DNA from: Porphyra umbilicalis
Taxonomy: Eukaryota; Rhodophyta; Bangiophyceae; Bangiales; Bangiaceae
Direction of reading: 5' to 3'
DNA: 64,000 nucleotides
Assembly (NCBI GenBank): GCA_002049455.2
Contig: KV918868.1
Coordinates: 159,688 to 223,687 of the forward strand
The position numbers were made by a program, and so were the translations under genes. The notes under the pieces are model-generated. The model searched no databases and was not told where the DNA came from. It saw only the letters and a list, made by a program, of their open reading frames with translations. Below, in pieces: positions 46,450-58,224 of the stretch; the stretch's first letter is position 1, and the number at the start of each line of letters is the position of its first letter.

Positions 46450-47268
46450 TAGTAGCCGGCCGAGAGGAAGTGCATATCCATGGCATGCCAGATCGGATCA
46501 ATCCGGGCCGGCGTCAAGTTCAACAACGAGGTGAACGCCGTATGACTCGCCAACACCGGCGCGGCGCCCGGGGTGGCTAAAAGAGCCGTGAAAGAGCACG
46601 TGGCGATCAAGGCCAGAACGTGGCGGATGGGGGCCAAGGACGCGAGGCGAGTCCTGAAGTACCCAAGTACGGCCTGTCCCGTGGTGGGCGGCGTTATTCG
46701 GAGCTCGCCCCCTTTTGGCGGGTCCCGCCCGAACGACACCCTCGACAAGTCGGGAAGTGACAGCCAATCAGATTGCGCCGATGAAGGGAGGGCGGGCGCC
46801 ATAGATACGGAGCCGGGCAAGACCCCGTCCGCCAGTGACGCAGGCGACAGCACGTCGCTCGAGTCGTCGGACGTCGGCGCGCCGTTCGCCCCTATGCCGA
46901 CAACCCGGGGGGCGGGGCGGGGGGTGCCAAGCCGGGAGAACGCAGTGCACCTATCGCCTGCTTCGGCCACAGGCGTCAACGTGGCCGGGGGAGCTAGTGG
47001 GCGGTCGAGGAGGGCGGCGCTGGCGGAAGCCTCCATGGAGGCGTCCATGCCGGGTGGTACGGGTGTTTTGCGCTCGCTTGCCGGCTCGCTTTCCGACTCT
47101 TCGACGCGTTTCGATGAGAAACAGAAGACGAAATGCCTCGCTGCGGCCGCACAGGAGGTTACCAAGAGGGTAGAGTTCCATACTGCACTCGTCAAGGAGC
47201 ACCCACAAGATGTTGGCTTCCGCGACATGCTGCGTGATGCTCTGCGAAGCGATGAACCGCCCGAGTGA
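46450..47268 (+). pseudogene. Possible Harbinger partner protein (ORF1-like)
   Basis: Plus-strand frame following a TAG at 46453-46455. It contains SIRAGVKFNNEVNAV, an in-frame TGA at 46543, LANTGAAPGVAKRAVKEHVA, a Ser/Asp-rich acidic linker, and a helical tail (KQKTKCLAAAAQEVTKRVEF ... VGFRDMLRDALRSDEPPE, then stop). Harbinger elements usually encode a second, Myb/SANT-like DNA-binding protein beside the transposase, and the position 650 bp upstream of the transposase on the same strand fits. The Myb pattern itself is not convincing. The minus strand is also open, without domain support. Confidence 0.35.
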
Positions 47269-47917
47269 CAACGCATTTATTATCTCATGTGCGCCCGAAA
47301 GATGCCCTTCTCTTTCATAAAAGCACACACGACGTTTTGCACGGGCGGCGGCGCGTACAGAGGTGGGGGCGGGGGCGGTGGCGGCGGCGGGGGCTGCAGC
47401 CAGGGGCGGGAGCCGCGGCGGGGTTGGGGGCCGCGGCTATGGGCGGCGGCGACGGCGGTGGTGGGGGCGGCGGCAGCAGGGGGGGCAGCGGGCAGCGGCG
47501 GCTGCGGCGCCAGTGACGGGGTCCGCGTCCACGGGCCGCAGCAGCGGCGGCGGCGGGGGCTGCGGCAACAGCGGGCGTGGCAGCCCGAGGGGGGGGCGGG
47601 GGCCAGCTGAGGGTACGGCGGCCAGCGGCGGAGGAAGCGGCCAGCGGCAGGGCGGGGGCGGCAGTTCGTGCACGCCCAGTGACAGTGCAGATCCCCCCCT
47701 CTGAGGCCTGTTCGCAGAAGCTGTGCAGCTGCGTCCATGCATGCACCAATCTGCGACAGAACTAAGCGCAGCATTTCCGCTGCGGAACGTAATTTTTTCA
47801 ATTTGGAACACCAAGTATGTTATGGTGTGCCATCGTCGCCGACAGCACATGGGCACTGGCTGAGAGACGTGGCCACATACCCTGGTCCCTTTCACACCCT
47901 TCAGGTCGTCCACCCAT
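47269..47917. other. Gap between ORF1-like gene and transposase; G-rich
   Basis: 47350-47700 is a (GGC/GGG)-rich low-complexity block that gives Gly/Arg- or Pro-rich frames in every register. No gene is supported. It contains many G-tracts capable of quadruplex formation. Confidence 0.5.
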
Positions 47918-48970
47918 TTGCGCCGCACCATGTTGCCACCCGCGTGGCAAACAGTGACGGCGGCGTTTGCTACCAACGCCGCCGCCGCGATGCATTACCA
48001 ACGGGGTATTTTTTCCCTTCCGGTCCCCTCCTCTCCTCTGCCATCAAGATTCCACTCTGCCACCACCGACCCGGCACCACCGCACTTTTCCACCATTCCC
48101 CTGACGGTGGAAGACATCCAGACTCGCTATCGTGAGCACTATTGTCGAGCCATGCGGATGCCTGTTGATGCTTTTGTGGACCTGGTGGAGAGCTTGCGCC
48201 CGAGGCTGCCTCGCCGTGGACTTTCCCCCGCGTGCCGCACGGCTATTGCCTTGCGGTACCTGGGAGGAGGGAGCCATTTGGACGTTTGCGCCGCCTATGG
48301 AGTTCGTCCTTCGACCATGTACCGGGCGCTCTGGGAGGTTGTTGAAGCTGTTAACACTACCCCCTCGCTTGCGTTGAATTTTGGTCTGGGCAATTGCAAG
48401 AGGCGGCTGGACTACGCCGGGGGATTTCAATCCCGGCGGAACACACCGTTTGGTAATGTTGTTGGCGCTCTGGATGGGGTGGCGATAGAGCAAGAGCAGC
48501 CGTTTGCATCCGATGTTCAGTGCGTTGCGGACTACTATTGCCGCGAAGGCTTTTATGCTCTGAACACATATGCAATCTGTGATTCCGACTATCGTTTCCG
48601 CAGGATGAGCTGTTTGATCCCAGGGTCCAGCCATGACTCCTCGGCCTTTGCTTGCACTGAGCTCGGTCGCGCGCTTCTGGATCCGACCAACGTCCTGACA
48701 CGTGCCATGGCCGAGGATGGGCACTGCATCGTGGCAAACGAGGCTTACGCGGCGAGTGAGGTGTTGGCAGTCCCGTGGCCGGGATGTGGTCGCGGTGACC
48801 GTTGGAAAGATAGCTACAACTTTCACCTATCTTCCTGTCGTATTCACATTGAGCAGGCTTTCGGGATGTTGTCTTGGCGCTGGGGTGTGTTTTGGCGGCC
48901 CCTCCGTGTTCCGTTTTCTAAGTGGCCGAGCCTGGTTCGCGCCTGTTTTCGTCTGCATAATTTCTTCTGA
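47918..48970 (+). CDS. PIF/Harbinger transposase (HARBI1-like, DDE_Tnp_4)
   Basis: 350 aa, intact. Residues about 100-145 form a helix-turn-helix (LGGGSHLDVCAAYGVRPSTM). The nuclease fold shows GALDGVAI (D186), FYALNTYAICDSDYRF, PGSSHDSSAF (D240), IVANEAYAASEVLAVPWPG and RIHIEQAFGMLSWRWGVF (E312), the order of Harbinger DDE transposases. The usual GDxxY of the family reads ANEAY here, a departure from consensus. The protein ends LHNFF, where relatives also end or continue briefly. The start is uncertain; ATGs occur at the beginning and at residue 25. It probably acts with an ORF1-type DNA-binding partner (46.4-47.3 kb). Terminal repeats and the TWA target site were not located. Confidence 0.85.
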   Translation: MRRTMLPPAWQTVTAAFATNAAAAMHYQRGIFSLPVPSSPLPSRFHSATTDPAPPHFSTIPLTVEDIQTRYREHYCRAMRMPVDAFVDLVESLRPRLPRRGLSPACRTAIALRYLGGGSHLDVCAAYGVRPSTMYRALWEVVEAVNTTPSLALNFGLGNCKRRLDYAGGFQSRRNTPFGNVVGALDGVAIEQEQPFASDVQCVADYYCREGFYALNTYAICDSDYRFRRMSCLIPGSSHDSSAFACTELGRALLDPTNVLTRAMAEDGHCIVANEAYAASEVLAVPWPGCGRGDRWKDSYNFHLSSCRIHIEQAFGMLSWRWGVFWRPLRVPFSKWPSLVRACFRLHNFF

Positions 48971-51900
48971 GGACACGAGAGTGCGAGAGATTGCTGTACT
49001 TCACCGTACGGTACTGATTGCGTTGGAGGGGTTGTGTCTCTGGCACCGAACGACACCGTGAGCGCTGACCAGCGCGGGCGGCGTCGTGATCGGGAGCGCT
49101 CCCATGTTCGGGTGAGCATGACGGTGGTAGAACAGTCCTTCTCAGCCACGTAAATACATTCGCTTTTAGCGTCATCGCGGCCCTTCCAGCACTGACACGC
49201 CCTCAGATCCCTGACGCCAGGACGGGCCCGGGGACCATGCACACACATATTGCTGGATGTGAGAGCGATTCTCAGCGTGTCGTTATCTCGTCGAGAAATA
49301 ACGATAGGCTGTCGTCGCTCCTGAGAACGCCTCTCAGCCATCCGGGATGACGATAGGATATGCACGTCCCATTGGCAAGCGATGTAAGCCATCCAATATC
49401 CGCCCCACATTGGGCTCAAAAGTGGCAAATCTCTTTTCATATTTTCATGAGTCCGCATCCGGTTGTCCCACCTCTCTGCTGCCCGGAATCGCTGGTGCCG
49501 ACTCTTTTTCGATGTATTTCCATTCCTTTCAAATGGTTCATCCCTGTTTCTTGCCTTTTCGATTGCGGAATCAGCCTTTTCTGAAGAATGCTGAGCAAAT
49601 ACCTCTACATCGACCCACCTCCCCCCCCCCGCGACCATCCTGGAGTCTTCAACCAACCATTCGGTATCCTCTGCCCCGCGATGATGACAATCGCGACGTC
49701 ACGACTGTCTTCTAAAACCACGACTTTCACGCTCCATTTAGCCGCAGCTCATACCCCTCGACCAGCTCTTCCCCTCAGCCCCTCCTGGCTAATATCTTTC
49801 TGCATGCTTTTCCTGAGTACGCCCTGTTTGTTGTTGCTCAGAGACAGCACCAGCATCAGAAAGTCGTCCCTGCCGAAGGCCAATATTTCTTTTTCACAGA
49901 GCAAGGTCCCACTCATTCAATTTTGCACTGCGACCCCCCCCTTTCTTCGTCGTTGGCTCTGGTATCATCTGGGCACTTTGCGCTCGGTACCTCACCTGAC
50001 GTAGAGAACGGCCGTCGACCGGACGAGACTGGCGTGTCAGCGTCGTCAGTGTTTTTGGGAAACAAGCTATCCATGATCTAGAGGGGCTACTATATAAATT
50101 GTGTACTTCATCTCTTGTCTTCGTTATCAATGAGGACTGATTGCCGGCACTGCTGGAGTGGGCACAAGACGCTTCTTCGGGTGTCGATTCTGGATCGCGT
50201 CCACGTTTATGCCCCTGTCGCCAAGAACAGCGATGACGCTGCTATGACCGGCCTCGTGAGTAACAAAGCGTAAAAATGCTTCATGTCTTTTTTGCCCTCC
50301 GAAGGTCACAGCAGCCAGAACTACCGCGCTCTCCACACTACACCCTACCTGTCTGTAGGCCAGCCTTCTGTGGGGACTTACCTAAACATCCCCTAGGCCC
50401 TCCACAGAGTGTGGACACGCTGTGGCTCGACGCAGGCGCCCACTCTGTGCTCGAGGTGGAAATTTGGGCGGGGCGGACGGGCGAGTATAGGCGGCTTTTG
50501 GCGCGCCTGCTGCCCCCCCCTTCCGCGCTGGCCGTGGCGCCGACGCTGTGGACGACCGGCGCGCCCGCCTTTTCGGCTGCTGACGGCTCCCCGTCGAAGC
50601 GGCGGCCGTCAGCGCCGCCACCGCCACCGCCGACGCGAGGCACCACCGCCGCGGCGGACAGCAGAGGCCGGTGGGATACCGCCGGGGGTCCGCGGCACCC
50701 CGCGACGGCCGCGGAGATGGCAGCGGGGGCCCCCCCCCCGCCAGACGGTAGAGACCTTGCAAGTCACCAGTTATTATCGACATCGGACGGGCATGCCGGC
50801 GGTATGCGGCAGGTGGCGCAAGTCAGCGAAGTTTGGGCGGTGTGAGGGGCTCAAGTGAATTGAAACCCAATATTTGGATTTAGAGGTGTATCTCCGGAGG
50901 GCGAAGTTAGATTCAGTTGCGATCTCGCATGCCTCATTTGCTATGGAGGTATATATGAGGATGAAGCAGTCTTGGTTTCTTTTCGACCTGTGGGCGAGCG
51001 TGGAAAGAGTAATTGATATTTCATGCGACATGACCCCTTGTCAAAAGTTTCTGAATGGCAAAAGAGTGCCAGGATGACGCGAAACGCACGTTTTCAGCAA
51101 ACATATTGACCTTGCAGATACGTATGGCTTAGGATATGTTGTCCGCCTGAGCAGTTGGGGTGTTGGGACGAGAGGAGGAGGGTTGGGGAAAGTGTGATTC
51201 CCATTGGGGAACATTGGAGTTGATACTGATAGTAAGGTGAAGAAACTTAGGGGGGTTCGGGGGGGAATTTCTAAGATTGAGACTTGGGGTACGACGACCG
51301 GCATAACTCTGGCACAAGGTGTCGGAAGAGTGCGAATATATACATGCGTATTGAAAAGGAGGGGAAGAAGGATACACTATGGCCGATGCGTGATTTTGAA
51401 GAGGTGGGGGGGAGCCTTGGTGTCGTAGCGTCGAACGGTCGTTTTGGGGTCCTATCTCTGCAAGTCGAATGCAAAGACGCGCGAAACTATACAGACCTAG
51501 ACTAAAGGGACGGGCCAAGAGGGCGGAGTGTCGAAAGTATGTGGTGCATACCTGGGCGGGGGTGCGGGGTGAATTTAGAGATGAATGTTTGTTTTTGGGC
51601 CATTAGTCAAAATCTTTTGCAACTGTTCATAGCCCTTCCTGTTAGCGCTTCACGTAACCACATGAAAGAAACACATTGAAATGCTGACACGACTGACAGC
51701 GTGGGATAAGAGTGGGTACGATCACCGAGGCTGCGTGTTGGAGAAGAGGTGACGAAGCCTGTCACTTTGATGATGATGGTACACAGAGAGTTCCACGTTG
51801 ACGACAGCGTCATGTTCGACCGCCCACGGCTCATGCCAGTATCGCGTGCACAAATGAAGCGGTGGACGAAAATTCGAATGGGGGTTGCTGTCCTGGAGCC

Positions 51901-52274
51901 TGGTACGCGCAGAACAGATGAGCCTCACGCACAGGAGCTCGGATTACGATGACTAGAAGGATGAGTGGAAAACTATTGCTAAACGATCCAGATGCCCTTG
52001 TCGGACCAATCTTGTTTGCTATCGACGAAAAGCTCATTGTGACTTTTGAATAATTTCGCCGGATATAAAACACATATTCGCCCTTTCATCGCTCCCTGTT
52101 TGGGTGAATTCAAAGAAAAAAATATGTGTGTGCATGGTTCTGGGGCCTGAGGACACGAATGCAGACTGCCACCTCTGAAACTGAGAGCAAGTCTCGTGGT
52201 CTAAGTATATGTGTGCATCACTACACTTTGAGAGCACCCTGTCCTAAAGGCCAGGGAATTGTCGGGGCACTCGC
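48971..52274. other. Intergenic, no recognised gene
   Basis: A short inverted repeat (CGTTATCTCG/CGAGAAATAACG) lies at 49282-49305. 50132-50252 reads as an open stretch ending in a consensus donor (CTC|GTGAGT) and could be a lone exon, but nothing downstream confirms it. 50410-50580 on the plus strand has a non-repetitive peptide (TLWLDAGAHSVLEVEIWAGR) followed by Pro/Ala low complexity; unassigned. Confidence 0.3.
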
Positions 52275-52598
52275 ATGATACGGGTGGAAGCCAGCTCCGC
52301 GGTCAACAAGAAACGGCAACGGTGCCTGGCACCGTCCTGGCTGGCGTGCGTTGCCTCGGTCGCGGCAGGCGAGGCGTGGCGGCGCGCGCATCCCATTGCT
52401 GCACTTCCTCTAGAATTCTTTGCCAGGGGGCTGACGGGAACTGGGAGATTCATTGCCATTCGTGTCGCTGGCGCGGTATTGGTCAATTTGTGGGCATTGT
52501 TGACACCTATCCGAGGCCGCGCGGGCGCGCACCCCACCGTGGCGAGCCCGTCAGAGCACCTGGCGCGGGTGGAGCGCGGGAAAATTGAGTCACGCTGA
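52275..52598 (+). CDS. Hypothetical 107-aa ORF
   Basis: Begins at ATG 52275 with a basic Lys/Arg stretch (NKKRQR), then hydrophobic helices (SWLACVASVAAG; RFIAIRVAGAVLVNLWALLT) that could span a membrane. No family is recognised and the minus strand is open over the same interval, so the direction is uncertain. Confidence 0.2.
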   Translation: MIRVEASSAVNKKRQRCLAPSWLACVASVAAGEAWRRAHPIAALPLEFFARGLTGTGRFIAIRVAGAVLVNLWALLTPIRGRAGAHPTVASPSEHLARVERGKIESR

Positions 52599-53431
52599 AA
52601 TGGCGCCAAAGCGAGGTGTCGCGGATGCTGTGCTAACAGTCCGCACAGGTGGTACGCGGGGGCGGCCGCAGCGAGGACCAAAACCACCCTGGCCGTGCCC
52701 CGCTGTCCGGCCTGCGTGGGCGTGGAGCCACCTGGCTGTCCCGCCCCCGACAGTGCAAGGCCGCGGAGGTGCCTCCCCAAGGGGAACGACAGCTGTTGGT
52801 CATCCTCCACTTGGCGACAGCGGAGCGGTCGGTGGGGGAGGGGGAGCCTGGTCTCGAGAGTGAGGGCGGTGTCAGTGCCTCAGAGCACCACCGCACCCCT
52901 CGATGAGCTCGCGCCTCTTCCAGCCCAAACGCCAAGGACGTGTGCGAGGAGATTTTACTTCTTTACGTCTATTTCGTCTACAAACCACACAAAAAAGGAG
53001 CGTATCGCGAGAAGAAAAAAAAGCAACGCAGTACAGGCACCTCCCGTACGACGAAAAAAGAAGGTGATAGCGACACGCGATGCCAATCATTGACAATCTC
53101 CGAGCAAAAAACGCTACTGCGCTATGAACAAGAACCCAAAGCAGCAGAGAGAACAGGAAGAGCAGCCGAAGCGATCCTGCGCGCCACAGCTTCGATACCC
53201 GAGCACGAAGGTGCGCGCTGCTTCGTCCCCAAATGCCCAAAACCCAAAGTAAGATGGATCGGAAGAGGTAGGACTGGAGGAAGAAGGGCACGCCAGATAG
53301 ATGTCGGGGTGACTGAGGCGCGCAGCCGCTCAACGGCGGCGAGACACAGAAAAAAAAACCAAGGCGGGGGAGGCAAGTGTTGAAAAAACTTGGGCCATAC
53401 CACAGCAGAACGAGGAGCGCGCGACCGCTCT
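52599..53431. other. Intergenic downstream of the MYB gene
   Basis: No supported coding region. A-rich stretches (AAAAAAAAGC near 53017, AAAAAAAAACC near 53350) lie downstream of the MYB stop and could be 3'-end related or chance. Confidence 0.35.
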
Positions 53432-54310
53432 CTAGTCCAGCCTAGCCGCCGCCGGCATGGTGTCTTGACCGACGAGGCACAGGAGCGCCATGCCGCACTG
53501 CGCCGGCACGGAGCACTTGCTGCCAATCACGTCGACGTCCACCTCTGAGGTCGACACCCCCCCCGCCGCCGCCGCCCCGTCCTCCCGCGCCCCTGGCGCC
53601 TCGTCGCCCGACAGCGGCGCCGACAGCAGCGGCGGCACGCTCACGCCCGCCGCCGACAGCAGCGGCTGCATTTCGGGGTGACCGAGGCAGGCGCGCTTGG
53701 CCTCCCGCACGAGCCGCATCGACCACTTTTGGGCGTGCGTCCGTACTTGCGTTTGGTTGCGGGTGGCGACGTGGCCTGCAATGGCCTTGAGGTCCTTGGT
53801 GCCATACAGGGAGAGCGCCTCGACAAACAGCCGGTGCTCAGAGTTTGTCCAGTAGCGCGACTGGCCGGCAATCTTGGGCTTGGGCGCGCGGGGCTTGCGC
53901 ACGCCGGGCGGGCGGGTGCGGGGGAGCCGCCCCGCCGCCGACGTCGCGGCAGTGGCCCACGGCGGCGTCGCCCGCTGCATGACGCACACGGGCGGCTGCC
54001 AACCGGGCGTCGTGGCCGGGGCGACGGCGGGGGAAGACGGCCGCGTCGCCGGCGACGCGGCCGCCGACGTGATGGCCGAGGTCGGGTCGGGGGAGGCGCG
54101 CCGCGGCGGCGACGCGCAGGCGGCCTCGTCGGCCGTGGCGGGCGGCGGCGGCGACGGGTGGCCGCGAATGTCCCACAACCGCACCCCGTCGAGCGGCGGC
54201 AGCGGCTTGGACGGGGCCACATGCTCCACCCCGTACGCCGCCAGGCGGGGGCAATCGTAGCGGTGGGCGTCAAAGGCGCCGAGGTAGGGTGCTCGCGCCA
54301 TGCCCATCAT
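53432..54310 (-). CDS. SHAQKYF-class single-repeat MYB transcription factor
   Basis: 292 aa, single exon, from ATG-ATG at 54310. The frame is open upstream to 54712 but is Arg/Pro-rich there with no ATG, so this start is preferred. Residues 151-197 form a 1R-MYB repeat: SRYWTNSEHRLFVEALSLYG, then AIAGHVATRNQTQVRTHAQKW. The signature reads THAQKW where plants have SHAQKY. The first conserved aromatic is at RYW, and the third-helix Q..THAQK contacts DNA. A basic Pro-rich segment (131-146, RTRPPGVRKPRAPKPK) precedes it and could act as a nuclear signal. The N-terminal 50 residues are non-repetitive (DCPRLAAYGVEHVAPSKPLP) and the rest is Ala/Pro-rich. Plant relatives act in clock, light or sugar responses. 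GC content is high, like the QueA-like gene and unlike the surrounding transposons. Confidence 0.85.
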   Translation of the reverse strand: MMGMARAPYLGAFDAHRYDCPRLAAYGVEHVAPSKPLPPLDGVRLWDIRGHPSPPPPATADEAACASPPRRASPDPTSAITSAAASPATRPSSPAVAPATTPGWQPPVCVMQRATPPWATAATSAAGRLPRTRPPGVRKPRAPKPKIAGQSRYWTNSEHRLFVEALSLYGTKDLKAIAGHVATRNQTQVRTHAQKWSMRLVREAKRACLGHPEMQPLLSAAGVSVPPLLSAPLSGDEAPGAREDGAAAAGGVSTSEVDVDVIGSKCSVPAQCGMALLCLVGQDTMPAAARLD

Positions 54311-57083
54311 GATGTGGTTGATCGGGCGGGCGGGCGTGCGGGTGGGTGGGTGGGGGTGGGGCAAGGCAGCGCCGACGCGGCCGGTCGACGCGGGAGATTG
54401 GCGTGCGCAGTGTCTCCCTGAGCGTGACGTGCGAGAGCGCGGGCGTGCAAGGCACTCCGGGGGTGGAGAGGGGGGAAGAGGAGGACGGGGGTGACTGTGC
54501 GCACGACAGGCGGGGGGTGGCAACAGCGCCGCACAGGGAGCTCGCAGACGTTTCGCGGAGCTCCCTACACGGCCCCAGCACCCCGCCCCGACCTTTTTAT
54601 GCCCACGCGTCACTGACGGCGGCGCACGCCGAGCTCGCCAGACACGTACCCCTCTTGGTACCCCTCTAGCACGCCCCCTCGTTCTGGGCGTCCCCCCCCG
54701 TGCACCTCCCACTGCGGCGCCCGGTCACCGTCCACTGCGGGCGGATGGTTGGTCGCCACCACCCGCCACCGCCTGCCGGCGGTGGCGGGTGCTGCTGGCT
54801 CCCCAGCTCCAACAACGTACCCGTCTGTCAAAAGCGCACGCGCACAGCGCGGCGTGGATTGTTGACGGCGGGGAGTCGACGATGCGCCCCTCTCGGGCGA
54901 GGCGCCTGGCCGCCGCCAACCCGCACCTGACGTGACCACGTATTCCGGGTGCGGCGGCGGCCAATGGGGGGCCGCGGGGGGGCACCCCAGGTTTCCGCGC
55001 ACCACGGCAGCGACGGCGGACCGCGAACGCGTCGTCGGAACCGCAGACAGACACAGCGAAAAGGAAGAGATGGGGACTGCAGCGGGCGCGTCGCCGCGCG
55101 TCTGTCGCGCTGGGGGTTGCTTGGCCAGCCGGGCGTATTTAGGAGCATGCTCCGGTGCTTGCACTGGGCAAAGGCCATCGCGCATCGTCATGTCATGACT
55201 TTTTCCAATCGAGACCTCATCGAGGCCTCATTTGCGATGAGGTTGGCATCGCTCAGGATATGATTTCCTGCAGGGTTTCTCGATGGACATTGTTGGGGTT
55301 TGCGATGGGCTGAATTGGGTGGCCACAAGCGCCCAGACCGTCGACCTATAGGATGCGTGGAAAAGCAGTTACTTTCGCTGAGTTGATTTGAGAAACTCCT
55401 ACGAACTAAACTAAATACAATGGGACGACCACCGTCGTCCCGCCACCTCCTTCGACATCTTGCCGGTCTGTGACTCCTGGCCGAGCTCGAGCTTGGGCGA
55501 ACTGAAGTGGAGTCAATGTGTGGAGCGTGCGCGCGGGCGAATGACGGTTGCATACAGAGTGTTCGAGACAATGACTGTGCTTTCAATGGTTTTTTCGCTC
55601 TCTCATCGACGTGCGACTGTCGCTATGTACACTTCTGCGGTTGATGTCATCGGCCCGACGAGCTGTTGCAGACGCCAAGTCAGATGCCGCCGGGGATGCT
55701 TCTTGCGAAGAAGACGTGGTCACGACGACGGTGAGACGAAGAACTTGTAACGCTAAGTTCATCATCATTCGTGCAAGAATGCTTGGATTTTCTATTGACA
55801 GAACGTTGGTCGACACGTCAAGACACTTCGGAATCAACTGCCCAATCAGGATGGCTGCATCTAGTTTAATGACAGAACAGTCAGACCCTCGAAAGTTGAC
55901 AGGACCTCATCGCGTCGATGACTTCGATGGGATGACCGATGGACAGGAAAAAGCCCATCGACGGTCTTTTTTCGCCCATCGAACGTCCATCGAGAGCTCG
56001 ATGGGTCCGCGATGGGAGAATGTCCAGAGCGGACGATGCAGTGTCATCCACTCGGGGGGGGAGGACAGTGGCGGAAACGGCAGACCGACGAGGTGGCTTC
56101 TCTCCCCATTCTTCCCGTCGCGTCCCAAGGGTTTGTGCCTGCAGGGGCGCGCCGGCTGCCGCAGCGGGGCACCGTGACGCAGTGTCGGAATTCTCCGTTC
56201 TCGTGTGCGCGCCACTGGCGCCCGTGCGCGGACGGGATTCCGCCACCCGGTCCGGCCGCTTGCAGCTCCCGTGGTCACCTGCCGCCCGCGCAGCGTCTGG
56301 ATTCGTGCGTGGGCGCTGCGGCCATCGATGCAATCCCTTCGGCGACCGGTCGCCAGGGGCGGCCGAGCCGCGGCACCTTCGCTTGCACTCTGCGGCGGCT
56401 GCCACCGCGAGCTCGAGCGCGGCGGCGTCTCCTCGCCACCACCCCAGACCCCCACGGTTGTCGGTGTGCGCAATGGCGAAGGGCGACCGGCCAACCATGT
56501 CATCGCAGCTGGATGGCGCTGGTCCTCCCACGGCGCAGACCAATGGGCGAGCCCCGTCATGGCTGGCACGTGCCAAGATGCTGGAGGGCTCAGGCCGCAC
56601 GATCCGCACCCGCCCTCTGCGCGGCTGCCACCCCACGCCGCAACACCAGATCACGGTGCGTGGTGGAGCTCCGAGCTCGCCAATCCGGGCCCATCGCTGT
56701 GTGGCGAGGCGTTGGCGGTGCGCGGCGGCCGACCAACGGGCCATCTTGCCTGTGACTGACAGGCAGCACTGGGAAGTCACGGGGCGTGCCCGCTGTCGCG
56801 GCCCATTGGGGGCCGTCACAGGTGTAAATGGACACCTCGGGCGACATGGATTCACCCTACCAACCGGTCTTTCGCATCTGTCAGCGGCGAGTTTGCCGAC
56901 AGACCCACCAACGCAGCGCCAACCACCAGGGTGTCAACCTCCCCGTGCGTTACACGCACGCACCCTCTCGTCAGTCTGGGCCAGGCACCCGCACATTGCG
57001 GTGCCACGCCACACTTTGCCACCAGCGACCAGCGCAAGCCACGCGGCGCCCAATGAGTCAGGGTTTCACAGAAGCATGCACGC
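54311..57083. other. MYB upstream region and unassigned GC-rich sequence
   Basis: 54311-54720 is presumably promoter and 5' UTR of the MYB gene. 55190-56040 carries a cluster of CGATGG/CCATCG motifs in both orientations. 55939-57126 is open on several frames without domain content; I consider these chance frames of a GC-rich repeat. Confidence 0.35.
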
Positions 57084-57091
57084 GAGCTCAC

Positions 57092-58224
57092 TAGGGTTGC
57101 CCAACTGGTTTATCGTAATTGGTTAAAACTGGTTTACATTGGGTAAAAATCGGACATCGCTTGCAAACTAGTTTGGGATGCAAAATATTGGTTAAACTGG
57201 TTTTTCTAAATACGGAACAGTTGCGGTCACGTGACCGGAATTGTCCCAGTTCTTTGGCGTTAAGTGCGTGACGAGTCCCAACTTGATGACGCGTGCACGA
57301 CCAGATCCGACGACTCGTGTCTTTGTCTCTCACACCGGCCCCGTCGCCGGCGCTTCCCGTGCTGCGAGCCCACCATGGCTCCCGCACACAAGTCGGGCAA
57401 CCACACCCCACACGCCCGCACAGGAAAAGGACCGCCACGCACGCATCACGCCGCCGTGCGGGAAGAGTGAAGGTGCATGTACCTAGCAGCCTCGCGTAGA
57501 TCTGGGAAAGAAAAGAAACAAGGAGGACCAATGCGCATGCCAAAAACACATCATGCACACAGAAGCAAAAGAGAAGGGAGCGCCGCGCAGAGGAGACAGA
57601 TGCTCGTGTCAGACGCGCTGCACACAGACAGCATCACATGTACTGGCAGCTCGAGCGACGTCCACATATCACCTACAAACGTATCACCCACAAACACACG
57701 CGAGCACAATTCCATGTATCATACCATGCGGCTGGACGTGATGATGAGGGATGATGCCACAACCCTATGCGGTGCAGTAGACGGATGCCTACAACAAGTC
57801 AAAGACCAGCGTGGGTACAGCACATGGCACCAATGACCAACCGACGACAGAGCGTTGGGCGGGGGTGCGAGGAGGGAGGTAGACTTGCAACGGGCTCGTT
57901 AGGCGTGGCACCGAGAGCAACAGAGACAACGGAACAGGATAGGGTGGGGGGGGGACGAGTGTGGCGCTTGGGTCGGCGTGGCCTGGGAGAGTGGATTGCC
58001 CATGCCCGGGATGGGCCAACACGGCTGAAATTGCCGTGCGGGCTGTCCGTGCACCTGTCACCTCTTGGGTGGCTGCGACACACTCGCTGCGGAGCCACAG
58101 ACACCCAGTCTCATTTGTGGCTGGTGCTCGCCCTTGTCCAACTAACTAGTTTAAAAACTGGTTATTGGCTACCGAACACATCGGATGAACTGGTTCGGCC
58201 GCGCGAACCAATTGGGCAACCCTA
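57092..58224. mobile_element. hAT non-autonomous element with 8-bp target duplication
   Basis: 1,133 bp bounded by terminal inverted repeats TAGGGTTGCCCAACTGG (left) and, complementary, TAGGGTTGCCCAATTGG (right), flanked by the exact direct repeat GAGCTCAC at 57084-57091 and 58225-58232. The TAGGG end fits hAT YARNG and the 8-bp duplication is diagnostic of hAT. Several AACTGGTTT-like subterminal motifs lie within 120 bp of each end, as expected for transposase binding. No transposase or BED finger is recognised inside. Confidence 0.9.

Noticed and set aside
50127-50336. HEAGH zinc-protease motif on the minus strand
   Set aside because: An isolated five-residue match in a 69-aa frame; no AAA or protease domain around it, and the plus strand has an equally plausible exon ending in GTGAGT.
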